Source: Pseudogracilibacillus sp. | Lineage (GTDB): Bacteria > Bacillota > Bacilli > Bacillales > Amphibacillaceae | Direction: 5' to 3' | Length of the DNA: 64,000 nt | NCBI GenBank assembly: GCA_026169815.1 | Contig: JAPFDT010000033.1 | Coordinates: 1-64,000, forward strand | Part shown: piece by piece, positions 40,370 to 50,263 of the stretch | Position numbering within the stretch: the first letter of the stretch is position 1 | Layout of the letters: each line of letters begins with the position of its first letter | Program-made: the position numbers and the translations under genes | The notes under the pieces: model-generated | The model's database searches: none | The model's input: only the letters and a program-made list of their open reading frames with translations | What the model was told of the DNA's origin: nothing

Positions 40370-43300
40370 TTATTTAAATTTCCGCTTCAACTTCGGTACA
40401 ATCTCCGGCAATGCCTTCAAAAGTTCCATGTTATGTTCTAATTGATTGCTCGTTTGTGGGTTCTCGATCGAATGATAATCTACCGTTCTCGTGAGATCAT
40501 CAATATAAGGTATTTCTTTTGGATTAGCAGTGGAATAGGCTTCTACCGTTTTTTCAAATATGACTCCATCAATTCCCCATTCTTGTGAAATCTGATAAAT
40601 TTCTATACGTAGTTTACTTCGCTTCCACTCTTCATATGCTTCATCAAAATTCACATCACTCGAAATATTCCCAGGCTCTAACTCTTCTTCCACAAATCGT
40701 TTCAACAATTCAGCTTGTTCATAATCCCCCATATTACTAAGTTCTTCAATATTTTGATAGATTAAGCGCAATGTTTCGGCATTGACGATTTGTTTTCCAT
40801 CTGTTGTAGTCGCCTTATCTCCAATTAATTGGATAATATAGTAAGCATCAATCTTTTGTGTACCTGCTAGTTTTGCTTCGCCTAATGGTAGTACAGGTAA
40901 ATCCTCACCTTCATCTCCGTCATCATCTCTTGTTATGTTACGAAACGCACCGAGATAACGTAGCCATTCATGTTCCGTGATACCAAACACTTCGTCTACC
41001 CATGCGAATTCATAATATTGCTGAATTGTATTTAACTGGGCGTTCGCCTTTTTAAAAGATTCTACAAAAGCTTCCTTCGCAGCTTCATCTTTTTCTAACT
41101 CTTGCCAAGCTGTTGGATCTTGGAGTGTTCTCATTACATCTTCGGAATGTTTTACGAATTCATCAACAGCAACAGGATACGGCTCGACAATCGCTTTACT
41201 ACTCTTACCACCACTACCATATAAAATTAACGCTTCATTTACTGTTTCTTCCGTAATTCTTGGGTATTGGAAATTGACAATCGAACCAAATTCCTTTTCT
41301 TTCCCGTAAATTCTATTCGTTCGTGAATATGCTTGGATTAACCCTTGTAATGCAAGTGAACGATCGACGTATAAGGTGTTAATATATTTAGAGTCATAAC
41401 CTGTCAGTAATTGATCAGCTACAATAACTAAGTCGATATTTTTCGGATTTCGATCGCTTCCCCCACGTTTTGCACGTTCAACGATATCTTCATAATAGGC
41501 ATCTTCTCCACCACGTTTATCACCGTATGCATATTCAATCCCTGTAAATGCCGCATAATCTTTAAACATCGTTTGAATGAGCGCTGGATCTGTCGGTTCT
41601 GTATCCGCATCTGACCCGAAGCTAAATGTCATCGCAACATTAATCACGATATCATCACGTTTGGCTAATTGTTTCTTAAATTCCTCATAATAAGCAATGA
41701 CTCGATGTTTAAAAGCGACTGTTAAAATCGCATTGAAATATTTATCCTGAGACTGATCTAGCCAATTATTTAAAATTTCCTCTACTACTCTAGGAATATG
41801 GGTTTCATCGTGATAATAGAGTAACTTTTGTTTTTTCGCTTCTTTTTCTACTTCTAACTCAGACAGTTCATACACATCTCGTTCTAGTTGTCTTCTTGGT
41901 GTATCTGGTTGTGCTTCCACTAAATAATCAACAATTTGTTCCCGTAATGCTTCATAGCTTTCATATTCACCAGTATTAATATAATCTACGTGAAAACCTA
42001 AGACGTTTTTGTCCGCAATTGCTTCATCTATCGTATATTGATGTAATAATGGTCCAAAAAGTTTTTCTGTCGTGTCAATGAGCTCACTTTGTTCATTAAT
42101 CATGCCAGCACTTTTATTTTCATCAAATAAAGGCGTTCCTGTAAAACCATAAAACAGTCCATTTTTACGGAAATAATGTCGAATGGTTACCATCATGTCA
42201 CCCATTGTCGTGCGATGGGCTTCATCAATAATGAAGACGATTTTCTTTTCAGCTAATTGATCATCTTTCGCTTCGGTTAATTCTTTTACAAGGTTATTTA
42301 ATTTAAAAGTCGTTGTTACAACAATGCCCGTTCCTGCAGACGTTAATTGTTTGCGTAATTGATAGGTATGTTTCGTATCATCTACTGTGACCGATTCATA
42401 TACGGAATATGCTTTAAAATTATCGCTCGTATTCTTATCTAGCTCTTTACGGTCAAGTAGGAAAACAACTTTATCAAAACCTGCCCGCGTGGATAAAAAT
42501 AAGGCCGTTTTAAAACTGGTAATCGTTTTTCCTGATCCTGTCGTATGCCAAACAAACCCACCATGAGGGACTTTATCTTCGTTATCCCATCCTAGTGCAG
42601 CACCCTCAACAGCTTGTAAGGCATGTACTTGATATGAACGTAATAACATATGCTTCCTATTTTCCTCTTCTTTTGCTTCATCAATGACTAAATAATCACC
42701 AACCATTTGATGTGCCATCGGAATCATTAAGAACTGTCCAACAACATCTTCCCATTTGTTAACAGGTTCATTTTGTTTATTTGCCCAATGAAATGCAAAA
42801 CTAAGATTAAAAGCATTATGTGATTTCGGTGTCGCAAAATAACGTGTCGCCACTTCTGACGTCATGACCATCATTTGTGAAAATGCCATAAAGTTATTAA
42901 CATATTCACCATCGGAATAATATCGTTTAAATTGGTTAAATGCTTCTTCTAATGATTTATCCGTCCGTTTTTGTTCAATGTTAATAAGTGGTAAGCCATT
43001 AATGAGCAGTACAATATCAAAACGATTTCCGTTCGCAGATTCTACTTCTCTGGCGATCTTGTAACTTGAATCTCCACCACGCACTTGTGCCTTTTTAAAA
43101 ATTGTCAGTGTAATTTGTTCACGTGTCACATCTGGATGGGTATCTCGATAAATACCATCAATTTTACCAGTCGATTGTTCCATCGCTAGAATTTTAGCCG
43201 CTTCATAACTATTATCAATTTGAGACACCTTTGCCATCACTTGGGCAAATTCCCCATCCGTTAATGCAACGCCTTCTAATACATCTGAATTCATACGGTT

Positions 43301-43456
43301 TAGTTCACCGCGCCAATGACTCACTAAATCTTGAACCGTTACCTTTTGTTTGTTGCCATCCAGAAAATCCGGTGCATTCCACTTGTATTGTTGTAATTTT
43401 TTAACGAACTTTTCTTGAAAATTTTTCTCTGCCGCATTTTTACGTCCATTACTCAA
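40370..43456 (-). CDS. hsdR: Type I restriction endonuclease subunit R
   Basis: The 1028-residue HsdR has an N-terminal PD-(D/E)xK-type nuclease (FDIVLLINGLPLINIEQK near 170), then a superfamily 2 translocase with TTGSGKTITSF (Walker A, near 310), DEAHRTTMGD and GFTGTPLF, later QAYSRTNRIYG, and a C-terminal helical part. It translocates and cuts unmodified DNA in complex with HsdM and HsdS. The start is TTG at 43456 after AAGGAGG. The frame is intact, 16 nt after hsdS, last gene of the M-S-R operon. Confidence 0.95.
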   Translation of the reverse strand: MSNGRKNAAEKNFQEKFVKKLQQYKWNAPDFLDGNKQKVTVQDLVSHWRGELNRMNSDVLEGVALTDGEFAQVMAKVSQIDNSYEAAKILAMEQSTGKIDGIYRDTHPDVTREQITLTIFKKAQVRGGDSSYKIAREVESANGNRFDIVLLINGLPLINIEQKRTDKSLEEAFNQFKRYYSDGEYVNNFMAFSQMMVMTSEVATRYFATPKSHNAFNLSFAFHWANKQNEPVNKWEDVVGQFLMIPMAHQMVGDYLVIDEAKEEENRKHMLLRSYQVHALQAVEGAALGWDNEDKVPHGGFVWHTTGSGKTITSFKTALFLSTRAGFDKVVFLLDRKELDKNTSDNFKAYSVYESVTVDDTKHTYQLRKQLTSAGTGIVVTTTFKLNNLVKELTEAKDDQLAEKKIVFIIDEAHRTTMGDMMVTIRHYFRKNGLFYGFTGTPLFDENKSAGMINEQSELIDTTEKLFGPLLHQYTIDEAIADKNVLGFHVDYINTGEYESYEALREQIVDYLVEAQPDTPRRQLERDVYELSELEVEKEAKKQKLLYYHDETHIPRVVEEILNNWLDQSQDKYFNAILTVAFKHRVIAYYEEFKKQLAKRDDIVINVAMTFSFGSDADTEPTDPALIQTMFKDYAAFTGIEYAYGDKRGGEDAYYEDIVERAKRGGSDRNPKNIDLVIVADQLLTGYDSKYINTLYVDRSLALQGLIQAYSRTNRIYGKEKEFGSIVNFQYPRITEETVNEALILYGSGGKSSKAIVEPYPVAVDEFVKHSEDVMRTLQDPTAWQELEKDEAAKEAFVESFKKANAQLNTIQQYYEFAWVDEVFGITEHEWLRYLGAFRNITRDDDGDEGEDLPVLPLGEAKLAGTQKIDAYYIIQLIGDKATTTDGKQIVNAETLRLIYQNIEELSNMGDYEQAELLKRFVEEELEPGNISSDVNFDEAYEEWKRSKLRIEIYQISQEWGIDGVIFEKTVEAYSTANPKEIPYIDDLTRTVDYHSIENPQTSNQLEHNMELLKALPEIVPKLKRKFK

Positions 43457-43471
43457 ACATTAGCCTCCTTC

Positions 43472-44752
43472 CTAGACAAACATTTCTTCTAAATACGCCT
43501 CTTTCATTTTCTTTAACTTCTCTAACTTAAATTCTTCTGTTGCAATTTGATCGTCTAGGTTTTTGAAGAATTGGCCGATCTTTTGTTGTTCTTTAATATT
43601 CTTAGGAATTGTGACTTTCAATTCCTCTAATGTTTTTTGACTTACTCCTTGAGCGGTCCCACCACTCGATAATGATAGTAACCTTTTATACACTTTACTA
43701 CTTCTTAATAATACAGATAAAAAGTCATCAGTTAAATTTCCTCTATTGGTAACAAATGCTATTGTACGTTGACTTAATATATACCCTCTATTGTCTGGCA
43801 CCTGTGCGACATTTCCCATTGGAGCCTCTGTAGTAAATAATACTTGACCCTTTCTTAATTCTTTTCCGCTCATCCACCTATTATATAATTCTTGATTTCC
43901 ATAATGTGCGTCAATTGTAAAATCGATATGTCCATTTTTTACATTTAATGCTGATAATGCTAAATATCCATCTTCACTCCAATCTGAACCCAGTTTTTTA
44001 GGAGTTCTACCACGAAAATCAATAATCGATTCAATTTGATTCAAAAACTTACATTCATACCATGTCTCTTCAAATCCTTTAAACCTTCTTTTTGGTACGG
44101 TTTTACCTTCTTGTGGGAACATTTCGGTTAAATAAGCAGATTTTAATGCTTTTACTTTTGCTATCTTGCGTTCTTGATTTGCAATTCGCTCATCTAAAAT
44201 TTTGAAAAACTCACCGATTTTTTGTTGTTCTTTTTTACAAGGGATAGATATAACGCACTCTAATATCTTTTCTGGGGAAGAATGCTTCACTGTCGTTCCC
44301 GATGCAGTCATAATTATTTGTTGATGATACAACTTTGTACATAGTGATTGAAAAAGAAAATCCTTATTTCCATTATAATTGACTAGTTTTCCTAAACGTT
44401 GATTATGAAGGTATACATTACCATCATTAGGTACTACAGCTGGATATCCGAGAGTTTGTGCTGATGGTGTTAAATCAGTCATTGTCACAAACATATCACC
44501 TGGTTTCAGAAAAAAATTTTGTGGGATTTTTGCAGATTTATTATAATTATGACCTTTTCCAACTTGAAACCCACCGCCAATTTCAACGTTACCTGGTGTA
44601 AGTACAACCTTACCAGTTTCTTTATCTTGAAAGTATTTACTTTGAAAGGAATATCCATTGTTGAGCTCAAGCACTTCCCCTAACTTCCTACTTCTCCAAC
44701 TTTCTCCAAACCCTTCAAACCTTCTCTTCGGCACTAACCTTTGCTCTTCCAT
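43472..44752 (-). CDS. hsdS: Type I restriction-modification specificity subunit S
   Basis: The 426-residue HsdS has two target recognition domains (about 15-150 and 225-370), each followed by a conserved helical repeat (EQQKIGEFFKILDERIANQERKIAKVKALKSAYL; EQQKIGQFFKNLDDQIATEEFKLEKLKKMKEAYL, quoted in part: EQQKIGxFFK). These bind two half sites and set DNA specificity. The start (ATG 44752 or GTG 44755) overlaps the hsdM stop, so translation is coupled. The two domains differ, so the target should be asymmetric. Confidence 0.93.
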   Translation of the reverse strand: MEEQRLVPKRRFEGFGESWRSRKLGEVLELNNGYSFQSKYFQDKETGKVVLTPGNVEIGGGFQVGKGHNYNKSAKIPQNFFLKPGDMFVTMTDLTPSAQTLGYPAVVPNDGNVYLHNQRLGKLVNYNGNKDFLFQSLCTKLYHQQIIMTASGTTVKHSSPEKILECVISIPCKKEQQKIGEFFKILDERIANQERKIAKVKALKSAYLTEMFPQEGKTVPKRRFKGFEETWYECKFLNQIESIIDFRGRTPKKLGSDWSEDGYLALSALNVKNGHIDFTIDAHYGNQELYNRWMSGKELRKGQVLFTTEAPMGNVAQVPDNRGYILSQRTIAFVTNRGNLTDDFLSVLLRSSKVYKRLLSLSSGGTAQGVSQKTLEELKVTIPKNIKEQQKIGQFFKNLDDQIATEEFKLEKLKKMKEAYLEEMFV

Positions 44753-47313
44753 CACTCTGTCACCACCAGTTCGGCTAACATTGCTTCAAATTGTGCTTCT
44801 AGTGATTTACTTTCTCCATCAATCGTTTCTAATGTGTCGGCATATCTTTCTTTTAATGCTTTCAATGTGTCTAGTTCATCTTTAAGAGGAATTTCTATCA
44901 GTCTTGTCATATTCCCTATTAAATGATCAAACCACTTCTTGTACATAAGTTGGTCGATTTCTTCATTCGTTAAATTTTCGATTCTGTCTTCTACTAGTTC
45001 TGTTAATACTTTCTCTTTTTCCCTAATCGCTCTATTTAACTTTGATTTTTCATCTAACTGTTTGCGTACTTTTTCTAATAAAATATATTCTTCGGTATCT
45101 TTTTCTACTTTCTTTATTTCTGCTCGTACTGCAGAAATCGTAAAGTCATCTTCTCGCGCGTTTAATGCATCTCCTAGTGCTTCAGCTTCTTCACTTTCTT
45201 CTACTTTTGCCGCTTCGACTAGTTCATTGATTTCCTCATTAATAGCTGCTAATGTTTCTTTTTTCGCATCGACATCGTTTATTTCTTCGGTATATAATTG
45301 TTTTAAAATGAGTTCATTTGAAACAATTGCTCCTACCCAACCATCTTGTTCCGTACGTTTCGTCTTTCCTGAACCTTTTGTTACCATATTTGGTTCACGA
45401 GTTTTACCGACTTTGTAAAAGTCACTAATTGCTATTTTTTCTGTATCCTCTGTTAACATGTTTTCCCATAATTCAGCAATAATTTGATAGCCTGCATAGG
45501 TACTTACGTGATTAAATTGTTTTAAGGTCTCTTTTATTTCTGTTAACATAGCTTCTTTTAACGGGCCAATTTCATTTACATCTGCGACTGTTTTTAATTT
45601 CTCCCAATAGGTGTCGATATACGTTTGAATCATTTCTGTTAAAGCATTCGTTTGTCTTATAACATTTTCATGGGCAATCACTTTTTCAGTTAATGCTTCC
45701 ACTGATTTCGTTAATTCCACATAACCTGGACGTACTTCTGTCAATGCGTCATATAAGGCATCTTTTGTCATATCGTGTAAAACAGTTAATTTTTCGATTT
45801 GACCTAATGGGATACCGCCATATAAATGTGCATCAACATCATGGGCAATTTCTTCATCAATCGTTTCAATATAACGTGGAATATTTAAATTGTATTCATT
45901 TTCTTCTATTTCCTTTTGACTTGCATTATGACTATACCCCGCTACGCTTGTACGGGTAATATATGTATCGACAATTTTTGCAATATCCTTTTCTTGGAGT
46001 ACGTTTTGTTTTCCTTCTTTAACAAAGGCTTTTGACGCATCGATCATTAATACAGGATCCGTTAAGGCACGACTCTTTTTCAAAATCATTACCGTTACTG
46101 GAATACCTGTATTCGTAAATAGTTTATCTGGCAGACCAATGATAGCATCGATATAATTTTTTTCTAATAATCGTTTACGAATTTCTCCTTCTGCGCCCCC
46201 ACGGAATAAAACACCATGTGGGAGAACAATCGCCATTGTCCCTACTTGACCTAAGTGGAATAACCCATGTAATAGAAAGGCATAATCCCCTTTTGAATCT
46301 GGTGGCAGTACACCCGCTACTTCAAAACGTGGATCCGTTACTTTTAAGTCTTCTTGGTTCCATCCTTTTAAAGAATATGGTGGGTTCATTACAACAGCAT
46401 CAAATTGAACTCCTTCATTTGGTCGTTCTGGATCTTCCGGCCAATCTTGTCCTAGTGTGTCTCCATTTTTCATAGTCATTTTCTCTGGTCTTACACCATG
46501 TAGTAATAAGTTCATGCGAGTTAAGTTATAAGTAGCTGTATTCTTTTCCTGTCCGTAATAATGGAGGTCTTTACGATTTGCTTCTGTTAAATGTTTACTT
46601 ACGGTTAATAGCAAGGAACCTGAACCAACTGTCGGGTCATATATCGAGTTTACTTCTGTTGTTTTTGCAACAATTTGTGCCATTACTTCACTCACTTGAC
46701 GTGGTGTGTAGAACTCTCCAGCCTTCTTACCTGACTCCATGGCAAATTGACCGATTAAATATTCGTATGCATCTCCTAAGACGTCTCCCTTTTGAAGTGC
46801 AACCATATTTAAATCAGCAAATAATAAAATTAATTCACGAACATTTTTACTTCTTGCATTTAAATTACTACCTAGTGCTGTATCTGTTAAGTCAATTGTC
46901 GAACTGGCAAACAGTCCTTTAAAATCGTCAATATCTCCGGTCGTTGCAACTGTACGCTCAAAACTTTGTAAACTTTCCGTTACTTTCTCCAGTTCAAATG
47001 TACCTTCACGAATATCTTTTAACCATGTTTGGTATAAATATTGCGGTAAAACATAATATCCTAGGACATTTTGAATCATCTGAATGAGATTCTCTCCGTA
47101 ACTTTCATAAGCCGTTTCATACGCTTCGACAATTTCTTGTTCTGTTCCTGTTGCGCCACTCGTTGTGACAAATGTTTCGAGGGTTTTATCACTTAAGAAT
47201 TTATAGAACATTAACCCTAACATATAATCTTTATAACGGCTGGCATCCATGGATCCACGAAGGTCATTGGCACCATCCCATAATCTTCTCTTAATATCAT
47301 CTGATGTAATCAT
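44752..47313 (-). CDS. hsdM: Type I restriction-modification methyltransferase subunit M (long form)
   Basis: The 853-residue N6-adenine methyltransferase has an N-terminal HsdM helical domain starting ITSDDIKRRLWDGANDLRGS, SAM motif I DPTVGSGSLLL (near 220) and motif IV NPPYSL (near 315). It continues for some 350 residues past the core as a long, strongly charged, partly coiled-coil C-terminus (EEINELVEAAKVEESEEAE; KLNRAIREKEKV). This long form is known but larger than the usual 500-residue subunit. The ATG at 47313 follows AGGAGGAAATAAA; a longer frame lacks an SD. Confidence 0.93.
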   Translation of the reverse strand: MITSDDIKRRLWDGANDLRGSMDASRYKDYMLGLMFYKFLSDKTLETFVTTSGATGTEQEIVEAYETAYESYGENLIQMIQNVLGYYVLPQYLYQTWLKDIREGTFELEKVTESLQSFERTVATTGDIDDFKGLFASSTIDLTDTALGSNLNARSKNVRELILLFADLNMVALQKGDVLGDAYEYLIGQFAMESGKKAGEFYTPRQVSEVMAQIVAKTTEVNSIYDPTVGSGSLLLTVSKHLTEANRKDLHYYGQEKNTATYNLTRMNLLLHGVRPEKMTMKNGDTLGQDWPEDPERPNEGVQFDAVVMNPPYSLKGWNQEDLKVTDPRFEVAGVLPPDSKGDYAFLLHGLFHLGQVGTMAIVLPHGVLFRGGAEGEIRKRLLEKNYIDAIIGLPDKLFTNTGIPVTVMILKKSRALTDPVLMIDASKAFVKEGKQNVLQEKDIAKIVDTYITRTSVAGYSHNASQKEIEENEYNLNIPRYIETIDEEIAHDVDAHLYGGIPLGQIEKLTVLHDMTKDALYDALTEVRPGYVELTKSVEALTEKVIAHENVIRQTNALTEMIQTYIDTYWEKLKTVADVNEIGPLKEAMLTEIKETLKQFNHVSTYAGYQIIAELWENMLTEDTEKIAISDFYKVGKTREPNMVTKGSGKTKRTEQDGWVGAIVSNELILKQLYTEEINDVDAKKETLAAINEEINELVEAAKVEESEEAEALGDALNAREDDFTISAVRAEIKKVEKDTEEYILLEKVRKQLDEKSKLNRAIREKEKVLTELVEDRIENLTNEEIDQLMYKKWFDHLIGNMTRLIEIPLKDELDTLKALKERYADTLETIDGESKSLEAQFEAMLAELVVTE

Positions 47314-47438
47314 TTTATTTCCTCCTGATTTTATGTAGAACATTCCGACGATCTGTTTCTATTTTTGATTAAACTTTTGCATGTGTGATTCCTTTTCATT
47401 ATAACATAGAAGAAATGTAGCAGGATTGCGGAAAACAC

Positions 47439-47474
47439 AAAAACCCTCTCTCAGCGAAGTTAGGGAGAGGGTGG
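47439..47474 (-). terminator. Terminator of the small gene upstream of hsdM
   Basis: CCCTCTC arms pair across a short loop, and the minus strand then runs into TTTTTG. It is one of the related ACCCTCTC modules in this region. Confidence 0.65.
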
Positions 47475-47502
47475 GAAATGTTCTTTATCATACTCATACA
47501 TT

Positions 47503-47607
47503 TTATTTACTTAATTTATGGAGTGCTTCATCATTTTTATTACTTGCTTTTTCTACTAAAGACAGAATGAGATCCTTACGTATTTCCTTAGAATTTTTCT
47601 TTTTCAC
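47503..47607 (-). CDS. Hypothetical 34-residue basic peptide
   Basis: GTG start with AAAGGAAGTGA 8 nt upstream. The peptide begins MKKKNSKEIRKDLILSLVEKAS and ends KLSK: basic then amphipathic helix. It lies between a membrane-protein gene (36 nt upstream) and a strong terminator. Not recognised; short, so possibly chance. Confidence 0.4.
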   Translation of the reverse strand: MKKKNSKEIRKDLILSLVEKASNKNDEALHKLSK

Positions 47608-47642
47608 GACGATTCACTTCCTTTACTCATATTTACAAAACA

Positions 47643-48581
47643 CTATTTCTTCCTCTTAAAAGGCATCCCCCAAGTTCCGATGAATTTTTTAATAATATAA
47701 ATAAGCAGACCAGCGTTGAGCAATAAAGGGAAATTAGAAAATCTAAATAGAGTACTAATCACTTCCCCAACTGATTGTCTATCAATAAAAGTTTCATAAG
47801 GGAACTTCTTGCGATAAGAAATTGAAATGTTAGAAGCATTGGCATATTTATAATATGTGTAACTCGAAACATCCTTTTTTGTTAAATATGATTCATTGTT
47901 TTCGTCCTTAAATGTATAAGTTAAAGTATAAGTATTACTTAGTACCCTATACCTTCTCGATTTCACAACTTCACTATCTTGTATGTCCGCTATGACACTC
48001 TCTTTTCCTACAGGCATTACTTTAATAACGACATTTTTCGTCATAAAGATATAAGGAATACTTAGTGCAATAATTAGTACGAGAAAAGATCCTTTTTTCC
48101 AACGCTCTCTCGTCTGTTCGTTCTTTTGAAACAGGGCAAGAAATGAGGTAATTATACTTTCTCGTATGTTTTCTAGTTTCTGAAACAGTTTCGTCTTGCG
48201 AAAAATTTCTAATGCAAAAAAGTAAGCTAGACTTATAAAAAGGATGAACAATAAGCTTGTGATAAAAGTAATCGACCAAAAATCCTTCCAAGATAGAGCT
48301 TGAAAGAATGGTTGGTAAGAATCGCCTTGCTCCAATGTGTTAAATTTTCGCTTAAATACACTGTGCGTCTCACCATTTGAAAGCTTCACAAGATATTGCT
48401 TCGAAAAATAAAGCCCTTTATGCATAAGCTTTTCCTCTACTTTTTGTGCTTCGCTTTTTTCAAATATTCCAGATGTTTCTGTGATAAATATATATACCAT
48501 TGTCATGGCGAGCACTGTAAATCCCACTACAGCAAGCCATCTTAAAATATATAAAAGGAATTTTTTTATTGCATCCCACAT
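47643..48581 (-). CDS. Hypothetical membrane protein (DUF3592-like plan)
   Basis: The 312-residue protein has four helices (about 8-33, 98-123, 165-186, 277-298). Between helices three and four lies an extracytoplasmic domain (VVKSRRYRVLSNTYTLTYTF; YKYANASNISISYRKKFPY) that resembles DUF3592 beta-sandwich domains. Function unknown. It is upstream of the restriction operon on the same strand but separated by a small gene and a terminator. Confidence 0.65.
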   Translation of the reverse strand: MWDAIKKFLLYILRWLAVVGFTVLAMTMVYIFITETSGIFEKSEAQKVEEKLMHKGLYFSKQYLVKLSNGETHSVFKRKFNTLEQGDSYQPFFQALSWKDFWSITFITSLLFILFISLAYFFALEIFRKTKLFQKLENIRESIITSFLALFQKNEQTRERWKKGSFLVLIIALSIPYIFMTKNVVIKVMPVGKESVIADIQDSEVVKSRRYRVLSNTYTLTYTFKDENNESYLTKKDVSSYTYYKYANASNISISYRKKFPYETFIDRQSVGEVISTLFRFSNFPLLLNAGLLIYIIKKFIGTWGMPFKRKK

Positions 48582-48943
48582 ATAGGCACCTTCTCGAGTT
48601 TTTTTGTAACGAATTATTATACATCAGTATAATTAGAAATAAGCGAGGAAATCAAACGAATTTTTAATCATAGCGATATTTTCTATATTCACGGTTTTCG
48701 TTTATATGTGATTTGATTGCCTTCTATCACAATGGTATATTTAGTTTTCTATTAAATAACCATCCTTATCATGAACAAAATCATTTACCACTGCAACATT
48801 TCTGTTCAAATCTCTAGCATATAATTCGTCCAACGCATGAAATTTTCCCGAAATTTCTAACTTCATATTATCATAACACTAAAAACATTAATAAAAGTTT
48901 ATTTTGTCTATCTATAACTATACATAAAGTTTTTATTAAAACA
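48582..48943. other. Gene-poor stretch holding a broken small gene
   Basis: Apart from the frameshifted gene listed at 48689-48866, nothing coding is visible. A TATAAT-like -10 for the 47643 gene may lie near 48620-48630 on the minus strand. Confidence 0.3.
48689..48866 (-). pseudogene. Frameshifted small gene, unrecognised
   Basis: ATG 48866 opens MKLEISGKFHALDELYARD and runs 41 residues to YLIEN then stop. Shifting the frame by one continues with KYTIVIEGNQITYKRKP and a stop at 48689. The length of 178 nt is not a multiple of three, in line with a single-base frameshift. Confidence 0.4.
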
Positions 48944-48979
48944 CAAAAACCCTCTCCCACAAATATGAGAAAGGGTTTT
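48944..48979 (-). terminator. Terminator of the second YceI gene
   Basis: AACCCTCTCCCAC and the imperfect complement GAGAAAGGGTT flank a short loop, with a U run on the minus strand. It shares sequence with the rpsI terminator including the following ATATAAAATTAA. Confidence 0.7.
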
Positions 48980-49001
48980 AAAAAACAATATAAAATTAAG
49001 C

Positions 49002-49532
49002 TTATTTACGTAACTGGATTTCGAGATTGATTTTAACATCGTCACTTACTACAACGCCGCCTGTTTCAACTGCAGCGTTCCACGTTAAACCAAACTCTTT
49101 ACGATTAATTTTCGTATTAGCTGTAAATCCTGCCGCTTCATCGCCGCTCATAGGATCTTTAGCAAGTCCTTCAAATTCAACTTCAAAAGTTATCGGCTTA
49201 GTAGTTCCTCTAATTGTGAAGTCACCAGTCATATCATATTTATCTTTAGATGTCTGTTTGATTTCTGTTGCTGTAAACGTTAATTTAGGATGGTTTTCTA
49301 CATCGAAAAAGTCATCCGAACGTAAATGGTCATCTCTACCTGACATACCTGTGTTAATTGAGTTTGCATCGATAGTGAAATCAATCGAAGCATCTGTTAA
49401 ATCTTGTGGATCCAACTCAAAGTTTCCATCAAAATCTGTGAACTCTCCTTTTACAGTTGAAATCATCATATGTCTTACTGAAAATCCTACCTCACTGTGT
49501 ACTGTATCTACGTTCCATTTTGCTTTTGTCAT
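49002..49532 (-). CDS. YceI family protein (copy 2)
   Basis: The 176-residue YceI lipocalin-like protein (WNVDTVHSEVGFSVRHMMIS; RDDHLRSDDFFDVENHP; NRKEFGLTWNAAVETGG) has no signal peptide. It is paralogous to the gene at 8677 with equal length. The ATG at 49532 has TTGGAGGAG upstream. It is downstream of the quinone-type operon on the same strand with a gap of 116 nt. YceI proteins also appear in B. subtilis near stress genes, but their ligand is unknown. Confidence 0.87.
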   Translation of the reverse strand: MTKAKWNVDTVHSEVGFSVRHMMISTVKGEFTDFDGNFELDPQDLTDASIDFTIDANSINTGMSGRDDHLRSDDFFDVENHPKLTFTATEIKQTSKDKYDMTGDFTIRGTTKPITFEVEFEGLAKDPMSGDEAAGFTANTKINRKEFGLTWNAAVETGGVVVSDDVKINLEIQLRK

Positions 49533-49648
49533 TATAAATCTCCTCCAATAATTATATATATAAAAACTTTTAAAAAAGTTGTTCCCTATATTCATATGGT
49601 TAATGTATACCCTTTTTGGTAACTATTAAACCTTTATTACCCAGAAGC

Positions 49649-50242
49649 TTAGTTATTCAACCAGTTTTTTGCTTCCATCGCAACTTCCTGTGTCAGACTA
49701 TGCCCCATTACCCAAGCTGTTGTAACATCTGCGGCTCTATCGTTAAATATACTGATGACCCGTTCACTTTCTACTTCTGGCACAACTGGATCACCTTTAC
49801 CAAGCGATAAGAATACCTTCACATCGCTAAAATCATGTTTCTCTGCTACGTCTGCCGGGTACATAGGTGCGAATAACGCTGCTTTTTTGAACGCATCTGG
49901 TTGTTGAAGCATCATTTTCATTGCGATATTCGAGCCGTTTGAAAATCCGACAAGGACAGCATCTTCTAGCTTGAAATCATACTCTTTTGATTTTTCCACA
50001 ATAAAGTTAAATAGTTCCTTTCCGCGGAAATCAAAGTCTTCCCAGTCGTAATCTCCTTCGCCATGACGTTTGAAGAATCTGTTCATGCCATTTTCTTGCA
50101 CATTTCCACGAATACCGAAAACATTGTACTCAGGATTTAGCAATTCAGCAAGTGAGATTAAGTCTGACTCTGTGCCGCCTGTACCGTGTAATAAAATAAA
50201 TACCGGCGCACCTTTTTTCTTTTCTTGATAAATATACTTCAT
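49649..50242 (-). CDS. Alpha/beta hydrolase, MhqD-like carboxylesterase
   Basis: The 197-residue esterase has ILLHGTGG (oxyanion region), nucleophile Ser in GFSNGS (near 108), Asp in GKGDPVVP (near 150) and His in MGHSLT (near 181). It is close in plan to B. subtilis MhqD, a thiol/quinone-stress hydrolase of the MhqR regulon. The SD AAAGGAG precedes the ATG. It is the fourth gene in a row with two ring-cleavage-type VOC enzymes and a flavin reductase. Confidence 0.85.
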   Translation of the reverse strand: MKYIYQEKKKGAPVFILLHGTGGTESDLISLAELLNPEYNVFGIRGNVQENGMNRFFKRHGEGDYDWEDFDFRGKELFNFIVEKSKEYDFKLEDAVLVGFSNGSNIAMKMMLQQPDAFKKAALFAPMYPADVAEKHDFSDVKVFLSLGKGDPVVPEVESERVISIFNDRAADVTTAWVMGHSLTQEVAMEAKNWLNN

Positions 50243-50263
50243 TTATTTACAACTCCTTTTTTA

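Noticed and set aside
40370-47313. Phase-variable hsdS (inverted partial hsdS copies, recombinase)
   Set aside because: Only one hsdS is present, intact, with no second copy or invertase gene nearby.
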